A stretch of 64,000 bases of DNA from Allobosea sp. (GTDB taxonomy: Bacteria; Pseudomonadota; Alphaproteobacteria; Rhizobiales; Beijerinckiaceae), in contig NZ_JAUYTP010000073.1 of the NCBI RefSeq assembly GCF_030695125.1, forward strand, positions 124,001 to 188,000. Reading direction: 5' to 3'. Of the stretch, positions 44,362 through 52,143 are shown piece after piece. The notes below the pieces were generated by a model, which saw only the letters and a program-made list of their open reading frames with translations, searched no databases and was not told the DNA's origin. Position 1 is the stretch's first letter. Each line of letters starts with the position of its first letter. A program made the position numbers and the translations under genes.

Positions 44362-44862
44362 ATGCCGACAGGTCCCGCCGCCCGCATTCTCGATCTGGTG
44401 CTGCATCCGCTGCCGGGCGTCCTCCAACCCGGGCCGGGCAGCCCCAATGTCCTCATCGGCGGGCTGCCGGCCTGGCGCGGCGTCTCGGCGGCGGCCGCCG
44501 CCGCGATCCAGGCGGCGCGCCAGGTCTCGGATGCGGCCATCGCCACCGCCGAGGCGGCGACGCTCGCCGCCGCAGGCACCCCCGGCGCGCCCGCCGCGAA
44601 GCTGGCCGAGGAAACCGCCAAGGCGACCGCCGCCACCACGATGGGCTCGATGATCACCGGCGCCGCCGGCGGGGCCGACATCCACAATTGCCTGACACTG
44701 CTGCCGGCGCCGCCGCACGGGCCCGGCGTCGTCATCGACGGCTCGCAGACGGTGCTGATCAACAATCTCTCGGCCTGCCGGGTGGGCGACACGATCATCG
44801 AGGCGGTTGGTCCGCCCAACAAGATCGTCATGGGGATGACGACGGTCATCATCGGCGGCTGA
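44362..44862 (+). CDS. PAAR-repeat spike-tip protein with Ala-rich insertion
   Basis: The protein has 166 residues from ATG at 44362 (AGGAG upstream). PAAR elements are split: PGSPNVLIGGLPAWR early, then IHNC, DGSQTVLINNLSACRVGD and PPNKIVMGMTTVIIGG. Between them lies an Ala-rich segment of about 70 residues (AAAAAIQAARQVSDAAIATAEAATLAA...) predicted to be helical. PAAR proteins sharpen the VgrG spike. No toxin domain is attached, so it is a structural tip or an adaptor. The gene faces away from tssK. Confidence 0.88.
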   Translation: MPTGPAARILDLVLHPLPGVLQPGPGSPNVLIGGLPAWRGVSAAAAAAIQAARQVSDAAIATAEAATLAAAGTPGAPAAKLAEETAKATAATTMGSMITGAAGGADIHNCLTLLPAPPHGPGVVIDGSQTVLINNLSACRVGDTIIEAVGPPNKIVMGMTTVIIGG

Positions 44863-44936
44863 CGGGGCCGGTCGCCTCGGCTAGGAGGGGCAGGCGCGCG
44901 GCTCGCGCGACTCTTTTCCAGCCAAGGAGATCGACC

Positions 44937-45296
44937 ATGACCATCGACCGCATCGGAGTGACGCAGCGCTGGTGCGATGCCGCGATCTTCAACGGCATCG
45001 TCTTCCTCGCCGGCCATGTCGCCGAAAAGACCGAAGGCCGCCCGCTGGGCGAGCAGACCACCGAGGTCCTCGCGCTGCTGGAGGAAACGCTGGAGGCCGC
45101 CGGCAGCGACAAGAGCCGCATCCTCAGCGTCCAGATCTTCCTCACCGACATCTCGAAGATCGCCGAGATGAACGAGGTCTGGGACGCCTGGGTGCCGAAG
45201 GGCACCGCGCCGGCGCGCGCCACCGTCGAGGCCAAGCTCGCCTCGCCCGGCCACGACATCGAGATCACGGCGGTGGCGGCGAAGAAAAGCTCTTAG
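44937..45296 (+). CDS. RidA family protein
   Basis: The protein has 119 residues from ATG at 44937 with AAGGAGATCG upstream. The YjgF/YER057c/UK114 fold is seen in CDAAIFNGIVFLAGHVAEK, ETLEAAGSDKSRILSVQIFLTDIS and APARATVEAKLASPGHDIEI. RidA proteins deaminate reactive enamines/imines; the Arg of the active site (PARATVE) is kept. It sits between PAAR and tagH and is probably a bystander metabolic gene within the T6SS locus. A palindromic repeat follows. Confidence 0.88.
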   Translation: MTIDRIGVTQRWCDAAIFNGIVFLAGHVAEKTEGRPLGEQTTEVLALLEETLEAAGSDKSRILSVQIFLTDISKIAEMNEVWDAWVPKGTAPARATVEAKLASPGHDIEITAVAAKKSS

Positions 45297-45325
45297 CTCC
45301 CAGCCTGTTTCGCACCGAAACACCG

Positions 45326-45432
45326 CGTCATCCCGGACAAGCTGCGCAGCAGCGCCGATCCGGGATCCATCACGGAGCGCCGGAGCCCTCCGATGGATCC
45401 CGGCGCTCCGCTTCGCTTCGGCCGGGATGACG
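45326..45432. repeat. Dispersed palindromic repeat (GTCATCCCGG type), copy 1
   Basis: CGTCATCCCGG and CCGGGATGACG bound an element that also contains CCGGGATCCATCA and an ATGGATCCCGG arm. It lies between convergent ridA and tagH stops. Copy 2 is at 62180-62276. Confidence 0.85.
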
Positions 45433-45481
45433 GCGTGGTTCCGGTGACGTGCCTCGAAGCGGCGCCGTCTGACGGAAGCCG

Positions 45482-46843
45482 CTACTTTCCCCCGCGGTCG
45501 TAGCACTCGGCGAAATAGAGCATGAAGGCGTCCACGAGCCCGTCTTCATACGGCGCGGTCTTGGCGTCCCAACGGGCGACATAGGCGTCCCACATCTTGG
45601 CCTTGCGCGAGCCGAGCAGGGAATCGAGACCGCGCTCCTGCGCCGTGCTCTCGGCGATGGCCTGGGGATCGAGATCCTCGACGAGCATGCGCAACGCATG
45701 CTGCATGGCCGAGTAGGTCTTGATCTGGTGGGCCTTGAGGTCCTTGAAGCTCTCGTCGAAGGCCTTCTGCGCGCTGAGATAGCCGCTCTTGGGCCGACCG
45801 AAGATCAGCTGCAGCGCATCGTCCACCGTCGGCGAGAATTTCAGCGGGTTGTTGTCCTGCGCCTGGATCATCGTCTGGTTGGCGCTGCGCGCGATGCGCT
45901 TGCTCTCGGCGCGGGCCGCGAGCAGCAGCTTCAGCTCGACCGCGACCAGGCGCATCAGGCCGCCGAGCTGCTCGGCAAAGGCACCGGGGTCCTGCCAGGC
46001 GAGGTCGTCGGTGGCGAGGCCGGCGCCCTTGGCGAAGCGCTGGACGAATTCGGCCGCCGAGATGGCGGGCATGCCGCCCGGCGGCATGGCGGGAGGCGGC
46101 GATGGCGCTGCGAAGGGCGCGGCGGCGTGCGGCAGCGGTGCGGTCGGCGGCGCGGCCTGGGCAGGCGCGTCGCTCCAGGGGTCGCCCGGCGGCAGCTCGG
46201 CGGTCAAAGGACGCCGCGGTGTCGGGATCGGGGCCGGCTGCAACTCGGGCGCGGCCGGCGGCGCCTGATAGGGCGCCCAGGCGAAGTCGTCTCCCGGCGG
46301 CGGGGACGCAACAGGGGGGAGCGGAGCGGGCGCGGGAGAGGCGGCCGGCGTCGGGATATCCGCGGCCCAGTCGATGAAGCCGTCATGGACGGGCCGGTGC
46401 CGGCTCGGCGGCAGCAGGTCGCGACGCGGAATCGGCGGCGCAACGTCGCCGCTGGCCGACCAGAGCGAATCCGGATCGGGAGCGCGGTCCTGCGACGGGG
46501 CGGCCGCGGGCTCGGCTTGGGCGGCCTCGTCGATGGCGACCGCGATGACGTAATGGCCGATCTCGAGCCTGTCGCCGTGCTGGAGGCGATAGGGCGACTG
46601 CACGCGCTGGCTGCCGCCGTTGACATAGGTGCCGTTGGTCGAGACGTCACGCAGCCAGTACGCCCCATCGCGGAAGCGCACCTCGCAATGGCGGCCGGAG
46701 ATTGCGCGCGTCGGGTCCGGCAGGCACCAGTCGAGATGCTGGTCGCGCCCGATGTCGAGCCCCCTTGCGCCACTGAGGGTCACGGTCAGCGGGCCGCCAT
46801 CGGGCAGGGCGGTCTCGTTCTCGATGGTCAGGGTCAGCGGCAT
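45482..46843 (-). CDS. tagH: T6SS FHA-domain scaffold TagH (Fha/ImpI)
   Basis: The protein has 453 residues. An N-terminal FHA domain (GLDIGRDQHLDWCLPD, ISGRHCEVRF, DVSTNGTYVNG) recognises phosphothreonine. A Pro-rich linker (about 100-260) leads to a C-terminal type VI FHA-associated domain (FSPTVDDALQLIFGRPKSGYLSAQKAFDESFKDLKAHQ). It is the phospho-switch receiver for PpkA/PppA and the partner of TagF. It is separated from the kinase by the tssK operon but transcribed leftward with vgrG. Confidence 0.92.
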   Translation of the reverse strand: MPLTLTIENETALPDGGPLTVTLSGARGLDIGRDQHLDWCLPDPTRAISGRHCEVRFRDGAYWLRDVSTNGTYVNGGSQRVQSPYRLQHGDRLEIGHYVIAVAIDEAAQAEPAAAPSQDRAPDPDSLWSASGDVAPPIPRRDLLPPSRHRPVHDGFIDWAADIPTPAASPAPAPLPPVASPPPGDDFAWAPYQAPPAAPELQPAPIPTPRRPLTAELPPGDPWSDAPAQAAPPTAPLPHAAAPFAAPSPPPAMPPGGMPAISAAEFVQRFAKGAGLATDDLAWQDPGAFAEQLGGLMRLVAVELKLLLAARAESKRIARSANQTMIQAQDNNPLKFSPTVDDALQLIFGRPKSGYLSAQKAFDESFKDLKAHQIKTYSAMQHALRMLVEDLDPQAIAESTAQERGLDSLLGSRKAKMWDAYVARWDAKTAPYEDGLVDAFMLYFAECYDRGGK

Positions 46844-46897
46844 GGCGGGGAATCCGGGCGCGGCGCACGGTCGGCCGCCGTCTTTCGCGGGCTGTGC

Positions 46898-47452
46898 TCA
46901 GGAGGTCGGCTTGCCGTCGTCATCAGCCAATCGAATGCATGCTTCGACGCAATTGCGCAATGCGGCCTGGTGCTCGCGGCCCGTGAGACGGCCGAGCGCC
47001 GTCAGCACCGCGATGCGTGCCATCTTGGCGGTGAGGTCGGGCGGGCAGGGAACGGCATGGCCCGCCACCATGCTGCCGCCGGAGTAGCCCGCGGCGAAAG
47101 CGACCCAGGTGCCCGGCGAGGCGCTGTCGCCCGCATCGGCTGCAGCCAGCGCGGCCCGGCGCGTCTCGTCGCGGGGATCGCGGACCCAGGCCTCGGCGGC
47201 CGCCAGCCCCTGGTCCTGCAGCGCGCCCGGGGCCTGCATCGCGCGCAGCGCCTGCGCCGCCCACCAGACCGCCTCGCGGCGCGGCAGGACGAAGGCGCAA
47301 AAGCCGATCGCTTCGGCGGGCGCCGGGCCCAGCGCCAGTGCCCGGGCGAACGCCAGAGGATGCTCGACGCTCGGCCGGGTCGCGACGACCTTGCCGAGGG
47401 CAGGGAAGGTCTCGAACACCTCCCTGGCGGTGCTGAAGCGCAGGCGGGACAT
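46898..47452 (-). CDS. T6SS-linked protein of unknown function between vgrG and tagH
   Basis: The protein has 184 residues, mostly helical (FETFPALGKVVATRPSVEHPLAFARAL, AAEAWVRDPRDETRRAALAAADAG, LTGREHQAALRNCVEACIRLADD). No signal peptide or membrane helix. It may belong to a conserved T6SS-associated family (DUF6931-like, from memory). It lies 6 bp after vgrG and 54 bp before tagH. A VgrG-linked adaptor or an immunity-like role is possible; no activity is readable. Confidence 0.7.
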   Translation of the reverse strand: MSRLRFSTAREVFETFPALGKVVATRPSVEHPLAFARALALGPAPAEAIGFCAFVLPRREAVWWAAQALRAMQAPGALQDQGLAAAEAWVRDPRDETRRAALAAADAGDSASPGTWVAFAAGYSGGSMVAGHAVPCPPDLTAKMARIAVLTALGRLTGREHQAALRNCVEACIRLADDDGKPTS

Positions 47453-47458
47453 CGGCCC

Positions 47459-49312
47459 TCAATTGATCTTCACGAGAGCGCCGTTGACGATGACCATGGC
47501 GTCGCTCAGCACCTCGGTCTTGGCGACGCTCTTGATGGTGATGGTCGGCGACGAGATCTCGATGCTGGCGGGCAGCATCTTGATCGTGCTTTCGCCGACC
47601 TTGAGGTTGATCTCGGTCAGCGCCTCGACATCGAGCTTGCCGTTCTGGACATGGAGCTTGTCGTTGCCGTTCTTCAGCGTGGTCTCGCGCGAATAGCCGC
47701 CGTCGGCATAGTCGGGGCCGATCTCGCGGGTCTCCTTGTTCTTGACCAGGACCTCATGGTCCTTTTCCGCCTGCAGGCTGAAGACCTCCGCGCCCTTGCG
47801 GTCCTCGAACTTGATCTCGTTGTAGCAGTCGGCAAAGCCGGCGCCGTCGGTCGATTCCGATTTGAGGCCGGACTGGGTCTTGTTGCCAGGCAGATCATAG
47901 GGGGGCTTGTGCTGGTCGTTGACGACCGTGCCGGTGACCAGCGGCAGATCGGGATTGCCTTCCAGGAACTCGACCACGACCTCCTGGCCGATGCGGGGGA
48001 TGACCTGCCCGCCCCAGTTCCGGCCCGACCACATCTGCGCGACGCGGGTGCGGCAGGAGGTCGAACCGTCCTCGCGGTCCCAGTGGAAGCGCAGGAAGAT
48101 GCGGCCGAACTCGTCGACGTCGATGTCGCCCTCCTCGCCTTCGTTGCCCTCGCCGACGACCTTGGCGGTATGGGGGCCGTGGACCGTCGGGCGGGGCGTC
48201 GCGAGCGGCGCGCGGAAGCGCCGGTCGCTCTTCTGGAGCTCATAGGAGCCGCCGTAGAGCGACTCGTCGACGCTGCCCGAGCGGTAGCTCTGTCCGCTGA
48301 AGGTGTGTCTTGCCCGGACGACGAGATACTCGATGTTCTCCGAGGCGGTCTGGTGCGCCGCCAGCGTCATCAGCGAGCCTGGACAGAGGCTGGGGGCATC
48401 GCCCGACGCATGGCGGCGATCGTCTGCCGCCTGCTGCGCTTGGGCGCGGACGCGGGCGAAATGCTCGCCCTCGTCACGGACGGTGTAGGTGCGCGGGTAG
48501 TCATAGGCCTCGTAGGACTTCGCCTTGTCGAAGCCCTCCTCGGCGCGGGCCGTCAGATCCGAGCCTGATTGCTCGAAATCGTAGTCCTTGAGGGCGATCT
48601 TGCCGGTGCGCAGCCGCCGCATCGTCGACCAATGCGTCATGTGCTCGATATGGCGCGGGTTCCGGCTGGAGGCCGGCATCAGCGGGTAGGCCGATCCGGC
48701 GCCCGCGAAGCTGGGCTGGGCCGCGGGCTGGACGCGGTCATGCGAGGAGCGCGAATCCGACAGCACCAGCTTGTGATCGCCATCGATATGCTTGAAATAA
48801 TAGTAGATCCCGTACTGCTCCATCAGCCTGAGTACGAAAGCGAGATCGGTTTCGCGATACTGGACGCAGTATTCGATCGGCTGCAGCGCGTCGCTGGTCC
48901 TGTCCTCGAAACTCGCGCTCTCCTCCTTGCCGAAGATCTGCTTGATGATCTCGATCGCGGTCTTGTTCTTGAAGATCCGGCAGTCGGCCCGCTGCGACAG
49001 GAGCCACAGCCAGGGCCGCAGCGTGAAACGGTAGAGGTAGAGGTCGTTTTCCTTGCCGACCCATTCGGCCGCGACCAGCGTGCCGTTGAAGATCCGGTCG
49101 GTACCGTTCTTGAGCGCCATCTTGACCGAGCACTTCTGGCTCATGATGCTCTGCAGGTCGGCGTTCTCAGTCTTGCTGCTGGCCTCGACAGAGAATGTAA
49201 AGAGTTCGCTCAAAGCTTCGTCGGCTTCAAACTGGACAAGTGAAAACACGTCTTGCCCAAGCGGCGTCGTGAACGAGGCCATTCTTTGCAATTGTCGGAG
49301 ATCGGCGGACAT
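47459..49312 (-). CDS. vgrG: T6SS spike protein VgrG (TssI)
   Basis: The protein has 617 residues from ATG at 49312; the track's TTG is 3 nt earlier. The gp27-like region starts FTTPLGQDVFSLVQFEADEALSELFTFSVEA, with VQYRETDLAFVLRLMEQYGIYYYF; the gp5 OB fold has EIDVDEFGRIFLRFHWDRE-like GDIDVDEFGRIF and RVAQMWSGRNWG and PRIGQEVVVEFLEGNPDLP. The C terminus is a short beta-helix (KLDVEALTEINLKVGES) ending ALVKIN, with no effector extension. It forms the secreted spike trimer. Confidence 0.95.
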   Translation of the reverse strand: MSADLRQLQRMASFTTPLGQDVFSLVQFEADEALSELFTFSVEASSKTENADLQSIMSQKCSVKMALKNGTDRIFNGTLVAAEWVGKENDLYLYRFTLRPWLWLLSQRADCRIFKNKTAIEIIKQIFGKEESASFEDRTSDALQPIEYCVQYRETDLAFVLRLMEQYGIYYYFKHIDGDHKLVLSDSRSSHDRVQPAAQPSFAGAGSAYPLMPASSRNPRHIEHMTHWSTMRRLRTGKIALKDYDFEQSGSDLTARAEEGFDKAKSYEAYDYPRTYTVRDEGEHFARVRAQAQQAADDRRHASGDAPSLCPGSLMTLAAHQTASENIEYLVVRARHTFSGQSYRSGSVDESLYGGSYELQKSDRRFRAPLATPRPTVHGPHTAKVVGEGNEGEEGDIDVDEFGRIFLRFHWDREDGSTSCRTRVAQMWSGRNWGGQVIPRIGQEVVVEFLEGNPDLPLVTGTVVNDQHKPPYDLPGNKTQSGLKSESTDGAGFADCYNEIKFEDRKGAEVFSLQAEKDHEVLVKNKETREIGPDYADGGYSRETTLKNGNDKLHVQNGKLDVEALTEINLKVGESTIKMLPASIEISSPTITIKSVAKTEVLSDAMVIVNGALVKIN

Positions 49313-49391
49313 CAACGAAACCTCACGGTCTTGGATGCTATTTTGTTATTGACGTAGCGAATGCAGCGAGTCATGCTTTGCGCATTCTATG

Positions 49392-49408
49392 TTGAGCCGC
49401 CGGCTCAA
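49392..49408. promoter_or_regulatory. Short perfect hairpin between vgrG and the OmpA gene
   Basis: TTGAGCC-GCC-GGCTCAA lies 20 bp upstream of the OmpA-domain gene's start, after its ribosome site's AT-poor region. It could be an operator or an mRNA leader hairpin for that gene. Confidence 0.35.
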
Positions 49409-49428
49409 GGCTAAACGGGAGGGGGGCC

Positions 49429-49983
49429 ATGCGCAAGCAAGCCACGATGACAGCCGTCGCCATCCTTTCCGCTGGTTTGAACATGTGGCCAGCGCTGCCG
49501 GTCCAGGCGCAGACCTACAAGGCCGACGATATCATCAAGCATTTCACCCCGGCGCAGCCGCCGGCGCCGGGCACCACCCGCGGGCTGTGCATCGGCACGG
49601 AGGCCGATTGCAGCCGCGCCGGCCATGCTGTGAAGCCGGCGGCGGTGGCCGCATTCGATCTGGTCGTGCGGTTCAAATACAATTCCGACGTGATCGAGCC
49701 CGAGGCGCGGGGCAATCTCGACGAGTTCGCCAAGGCGCTGAAGGCGCCCCAGCTGGGCGCGAGCCGCTTTGTGGTCGAAGGGCATACCGACGCCGCCGGG
49801 ACCCCCTCCTACAATCTCGAGCTGTCGGAGCGGCGCGCGCAGGCCGTGGTGCGCTATCTCGGCGAGCGCGGCGTCGATGCGGCCAAGCTCGAGGCACGTG
49901 GCTACGGCCAGAGCAAGCCCATCGTCGCCGATCCGTTCGCCGGCGAGAACCGCCGGGTCGAGACGCGGCTGAAGAGCGAGTGA
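49429..49983 (+). CDS. Periplasmic OmpA-family protein
   Basis: The protein has 184 residues (GGAGGGGGG upstream of the ATG). The signal peptide ends near VQA-QT. After a Pro-rich stretch with two Cys (GLCIGTEADCS) comes an OmpA/MotB domain: FKYNSDVIEPEARGNLDEFAKAL, VEGHTDAAGTPSYNLELSERRAQAVVRYL and ENRRVETRLKSE. It binds peptidoglycan and probably anchors or guides the T6SS. First gene of the rightward operon before tssA, 67 bp apart. Confidence 0.88.
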   Translation: MRKQATMTAVAILSAGLNMWPALPVQAQTYKADDIIKHFTPAQPPAPGTTRGLCIGTEADCSRAGHAVKPAAVAAFDLVVRFKYNSDVIEPEARGNLDEFAKALKAPQLGASRFVVEGHTDAAGTPSYNLELSERRAQAVVRYLGERGVDAAKLEARGYGQSKPIVADPFAGENRRVETRLKSE

Positions 49984-50050
49984 GCCAAGGTGCCGTGCCT
50001 CTCGGATCTTTCCGGCGGTCGGTCGGCCGCATGCGTAACCGGTGAGGACG

Positions 50051-51472
50051 ATGGCTTTGAATTTCGCTGAGTTCGCGGGCGCGATCTCCGATGACGATCC
50101 GAGCGGGCCCGATCTCGAGGACGACGCCGATTTCATGAACGTCACGGCGCGGCTGGAGGTCGCGCTGCCGGCGCAGTATTTCAGGCGCGACGATGATGGC
50201 CGGCAGATCGCGTTCGACCGCAGCCAGATCGAGTTTCCGGCCGCCTTTTCCGATCTCGGCAAGCTGTTGGAGCGCTCGCGCGACCTGAGGGTGCTGGTGC
50301 TGGGCGGCAAGCTCGCGATCCTCAACCGCGACGTGCCGGGTTTCGCGGCCTGCCTAACCACCATCGCGAGCCTCCTCGCGCAGCAGTGGGAAACGGTGCA
50401 TCCGCGGGCCCTGGACGGCGACTACGTCATGCGCGAGGTCGCGCTGCAGAGCCTGGACGAGCTGCCGACGGTGGTGCTGCCGCTGCAGCATGCGCCGCTC
50501 TTCGTCAGCCGGCGCATCGGGCCCTTCGCCTTCCGCAGCCAACTCGTCGCCACCGGCGAGACCAGGCTGGTCGAGGGCGAGCAGCATCCCGACCAGGGTA
50601 TGATCCAGGCGGCGCTGGGCGATATCGATATCGACGATCTGACCGCGTCGCTCGCGCGCATCCGCGCGATCGCGGAGGCGCTCGCCGCCATCCGCGCGAT
50701 CTGGCAGGAGAAGATGGGGGCCGATCATGCTCTCAGCTTTCCGCGCCTGTCGGCGCTCGTCGATCAGATCGTCGCCTTCCTCGATGCGGCGGCGGTCCGG
50801 CGCGTGCCCGGTCACCAGGCGATGCCGGCGGCGGAACCGACGCCGGGCGCGGCCGCTCCGGCAGGCAGTGTCAGTGTCGTGCCGGGGGGCTGCGGCGACA
50901 TCCTCCAAGTGAAGGATACGCTGGCGGCCTGCCTCGGCTACTTTCGCCGCATGGAGCCTTCCAGCCCGGCGGTTCTCCTGATCGGCCAGGCGCAGCAACT
51001 GATCGGCAAATCCTTGATCGAAGTCATCCAGATCATGTTTCCCGAACACTTCGGCCAGGCCGTGATCGAGATCGGCGACCGCACCCTGTTCCGGCTGCCG
51101 CTGGAGCGCCTGGGCGCTCCGGAAGAACAGGCGGAGGATGACGGGTATGACGACGGAGAAGACGCGGCCGACCCTTCGGACGAGGCGTCCTTCGACGAAG
51201 ACGGCGGCGAGGCGGATCACGGGTCTGGCGAGGCCTCGCGCCAGCCGGCGGAGGACGCCGGGCCAGCGGTGCCGCCGGCACGGCACGTCGCCAGCCGCGC
51301 CGAGGCGGTGGCGGGCATGCGGGCGGTTGCGGCTTTCTACCGCCAGAATGAGCCGTCGCATCCGACGCCGCTGCTGATGGACAAGGCCTGTGCCCTGGCG
51401 CAGCAGGATTTCATGGCTTTGCTGAGCAACATCCTGCCCGATGTGGCGATGATGCCCGAGGCCGACAGTTAG
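50051..51472 (+). CDS. tssA: T6SS cap/priming protein TssA
   Basis: The protein has 473 residues from ATG at 50051. The ImpA N-terminal domain has DDDPSGPDLEDDADF, LGKLLERSRDLRVLVLGGKLAIL and a WETVHPRALDGDYVMREVAL block. A long acidic insert (EDDGYDDGEDAADPSDEASFDEDGGEA) precedes a C-terminal AFYRQNEPSHPTPLLMDKACALAQQDFMALL segment. TssA primes or coordinates sheath polymerisation. Followed by 122 bp to tssB. Confidence 0.9.
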   Translation: MALNFAEFAGAISDDDPSGPDLEDDADFMNVTARLEVALPAQYFRRDDDGRQIAFDRSQIEFPAAFSDLGKLLERSRDLRVLVLGGKLAILNRDVPGFAACLTTIASLLAQQWETVHPRALDGDYVMREVALQSLDELPTVVLPLQHAPLFVSRRIGPFAFRSQLVATGETRLVEGEQHPDQGMIQAALGDIDIDDLTASLARIRAIAEALAAIRAIWQEKMGADHALSFPRLSALVDQIVAFLDAAAVRRVPGHQAMPAAEPTPGAAAPAGSVSVVPGGCGDILQVKDTLAACLGYFRRMEPSSPAVLLIGQAQQLIGKSLIEVIQIMFPEHFGQAVIEIGDRTLFRLPLERLGAPEEQAEDDGYDDGEDAADPSDEASFDEDGGEADHGSGEASRQPAEDAGPAVPPARHVASRAEAVAGMRAVAAFYRQNEPSHPTPLLMDKACALAQQDFMALLSNILPDVAMMPEADS

Positions 51473-51550
51473 GTGAGAAGTTTGTATTCCGCTTGAACCG
51501 CGTGCCAGTCTGGCGCGACTATATCGATAGAGACCAAGAACGGTTAGGTT

Positions 51551-51570
51551 GTCACGCAACGTCTCGTGAC
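51551..51570. promoter_or_regulatory. Inverted repeat upstream of tssB
   Basis: GTCACG-N8-CGTGAC, perfect 6-bp arms, 25 bp upstream of the tssB start in the longest gap of the tssA-tssB region. A regulatory role is a guess. Confidence 0.3.
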
Positions 51571-51594
51571 GCGCTTGCAGAGGGGGCTGGTCCG

Positions 51595-52128
51595 ATGGCC
51601 GGAGATTCAGGACAGAAGTTCATCCGTCGCAACAGGCCGCCGCGGGTCCACATCACCTATGAGGATCCCTACAATGCGGAACAGAAGGTCGAGCTGCCCT
51701 TCGTCATGGGCGTGATGGCCGATCTTTCGGGCAATGCTTCGGGCGTCGAGAAACCGGAGATTTCGCAGCGCAAGTTCCTCGACTTCGACATGGACAACTT
51801 CGATCAGCGCATGGCCGCGATCGAACCGGGCATCGCCTTTGCCGTCCCCAACAAGCTCGGCGACGGTGGCGACAAGCTCTCGGTGGCGCTGAAGTTCTCC
51901 AAGTTCGACGATTTCAACCCGGCCGCCGTCGCCCGCCAGATCCCGGCGATGGCCAAGCTGCTGGAGGCGCGCGAACAACTCGCCAACCTGGTGCGGTTCA
52001 TGGACGGCAAGATGGCCGCCAGCGACCAGATCAAGGCGCTTCTGGCCGATCCGCAGCTGATGGCGGCGCTCAAGGACAAGCTTGGCGACAAGCCGTCCGC
52101 GGCTGCAGCCACCGAAGACAACAAGTAA
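51595..52128 (+). CDS. tssB: T6SS sheath small subunit TssB
   Basis: The protein has 177 residues from ATG at 51595, with AGAGGGGG upstream. QKFIRRNRPPRVHITYEDPYNAEQKVELPFVMGVMADLSG is the family start; KFLDFDMDNFDQRMAAIEPGIAFAVPN and LKFSKFDDFNPAAVARQIPAM follow. It forms the contractile sheath with TssC. 15 bp precede tssC. Confidence 0.95.
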   Translation: MAGDSGQKFIRRNRPPRVHITYEDPYNAEQKVELPFVMGVMADLSGNASGVEKPEISQRKFLDFDMDNFDQRMAAIEPGIAFAVPNKLGDGGDKLSVALKFSKFDDFNPAAVARQIPAMAKLLEAREQLANLVRFMDGKMAASDQIKALLADPQLMAALKDKLGDKPSAAAATEDNK

Positions 52129-52143
52129 GCGAGCGAGGCGGCA

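Noticed and set aside
47459-49312. VgrG as an evolved effector
   Set aside because: The protein ends right after the short beta-helix at ALVKIN, so no toxin domain is attached.
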